A stretch of 5,875 nt of DNA from Bacteroidales bacterium UBA7574 (GTDB taxonomy: Bacteria; Bacteroidota; Bacteroidia; Bacteroidales; Paludibacteraceae), in NCBI GenBank assembly GCA_002479035.1, contig DLLA01000030.1, forward strand, positions 1 through 5,875. Direction: 5' to 3'. Shown here one piece after another: positions 5,538-5,875 of this stretch. Both the position numbers and the translations under genes were made by a program. Numbering within the stretch: the stretch's first letter is position 1; each line of letters opens with the position of its first letter. The notes under the pieces were generated by a model, which was given only the letters and a program-made list of their open reading frames with translations, did no database searches and had not been told where the DNA came from.

Positions 5538-5875
5538 ATGAATACTGCAACAAAATCTGTACTGCTCGCGATGGTGGTGGTGCTAAGTGCCTGCCAAAGC
5601 CGCGAATTGAACACAAAAACATCGTTTCAGACGGGTTGGAAGACATTTGACGAGAATACCACCCGTTTCGAGGCATACGAGGGCTTCACCTCCATCACGC
5701 CCGTGGGCATGTTGCCTATCGAGGGTGGTTCGTTCACCATCGGTCAGATGGACGAGTTCGTGACTGCGCCGCACAACAGCGAGCGTAGAACGCTGACTGT
5801 CAGTTCGTTCTATATGGACAAATACGAAGTTACCAATATGGCGTGGAAAGAGTACGTGACGTGGATGGAATATGT
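5538..5875 (+). CDS. SUMF1/FGE-fold lipoprotein of the GldJ/GldK kind, N-terminal part (runs off right edge)
   Basis: The 112 residues present start with a lipoprotein signal peptide: K6, a hydrophobic core at 8-16, and lipobox L16-S17-A18-C19 with Q20 at +2. This suggests export and lipidation on C19. Residues 57-110 resemble the start of the formylglycine-generating-enzyme/sulfatase-modifying fold: GM.PIEGGSFTIG (57-69), then RRTLTVSSFYMDKYEVTN (83-100) and a W..Y..W pattern. In Bacteroidota, lipoproteins with this layout include GldJ and GldK/PorK, structural parts of gliding motility and type IX secretion, and the GW..F linker after the cysteine fits that group. Without the C-terminal part I cannot tell GldJ-like from GldK-like from another SUMF1-domain lipoprotein, so no symbol is given. 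The next in-frame ATG (codon 12) would destroy the signal peptide, which supports the first start. There is no Shine-Dalgarno, as usual in this phylum. Confidence 0.85.
   Translation, partial: MNTATKSVLLAMVVVLSACQSRELNTKTSFQTGWKTFDENTTRFEAYEGFTSITPVGMLPIEGGSFTIGQMDEFVTAPHNSERRTLTVSSFYMDKYEVTNMAWKEYVTWMEY

Noticed and set aside
5345..5650. 101-codon plus-strand open frame spanning the divergent promoters
   Set aside because: It covers both promoters and overlaps the lipoprotein start in another frame; the lipoprotein frame has a proper signal peptide and this one has no motif.

Overview
The window looks like a chromosomal segment of a Bacteroidota member, most likely Bacteroidales. The evidence is three promoters of the Bacteroidota type (a TAnnTTTG -7 box, each time as TACCTTTG), A-rich start regions without Shine-Dalgarno sequences, a di-heme b558-type succinate dehydrogenase/fumarate reductase anchor, a MetRS with a KISTS loop, and a SUMF1-fold lipoprotein of the GldJ/GldK kind. 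I cannot name the genus. All genes but the last are on the minus strand.

Read in the direction of transcription (right to left), the first minus-strand unit is folP (dihydropteroate synthase) - cdaA (diadenylate cyclase) - metG (methionyl-tRNA synthetase). It has a promoter directly before folP (5359-5390), tight spacing (25 and 2 bases), and a hairpin terminator after metG (1556-1590). A second unit starts at a promoter at 1263-1294 and carries an elongator-type tRNA-Met(CAT) followed 26 bases later by the SdhC/FrdC membrane anchor, closed by a strong terminator (345-370). The 5' part of a TrpB2-type tryptophan synthase beta gene follows and runs off the left edge. Divergent from folP, a plus-strand lipoprotein gene with its own promoter runs off the right edge.

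The 427-base gap between metG and the tRNA holds the metG terminator, two short tandem repeats with periods of 11 and 22 bp, the tRNA promoter and a leader hairpin; I see no credible protein gene in it.

By function this is mostly housekeeping: folate synthesis, c-di-AMP signalling, methionine charging with a methionine tRNA nearby, and anaerobic respiration. I found no sign of a mobile element, CRISPR array or defence system. The items most worth a second look are the SdhC gene without the usual flavoprotein and iron-sulfur genes next to it, the likely tRNA-sdhC co-transcript, substitutions in conserved DHPS motifs, the atypical T loop of the tRNA, and the helically phased repeats.
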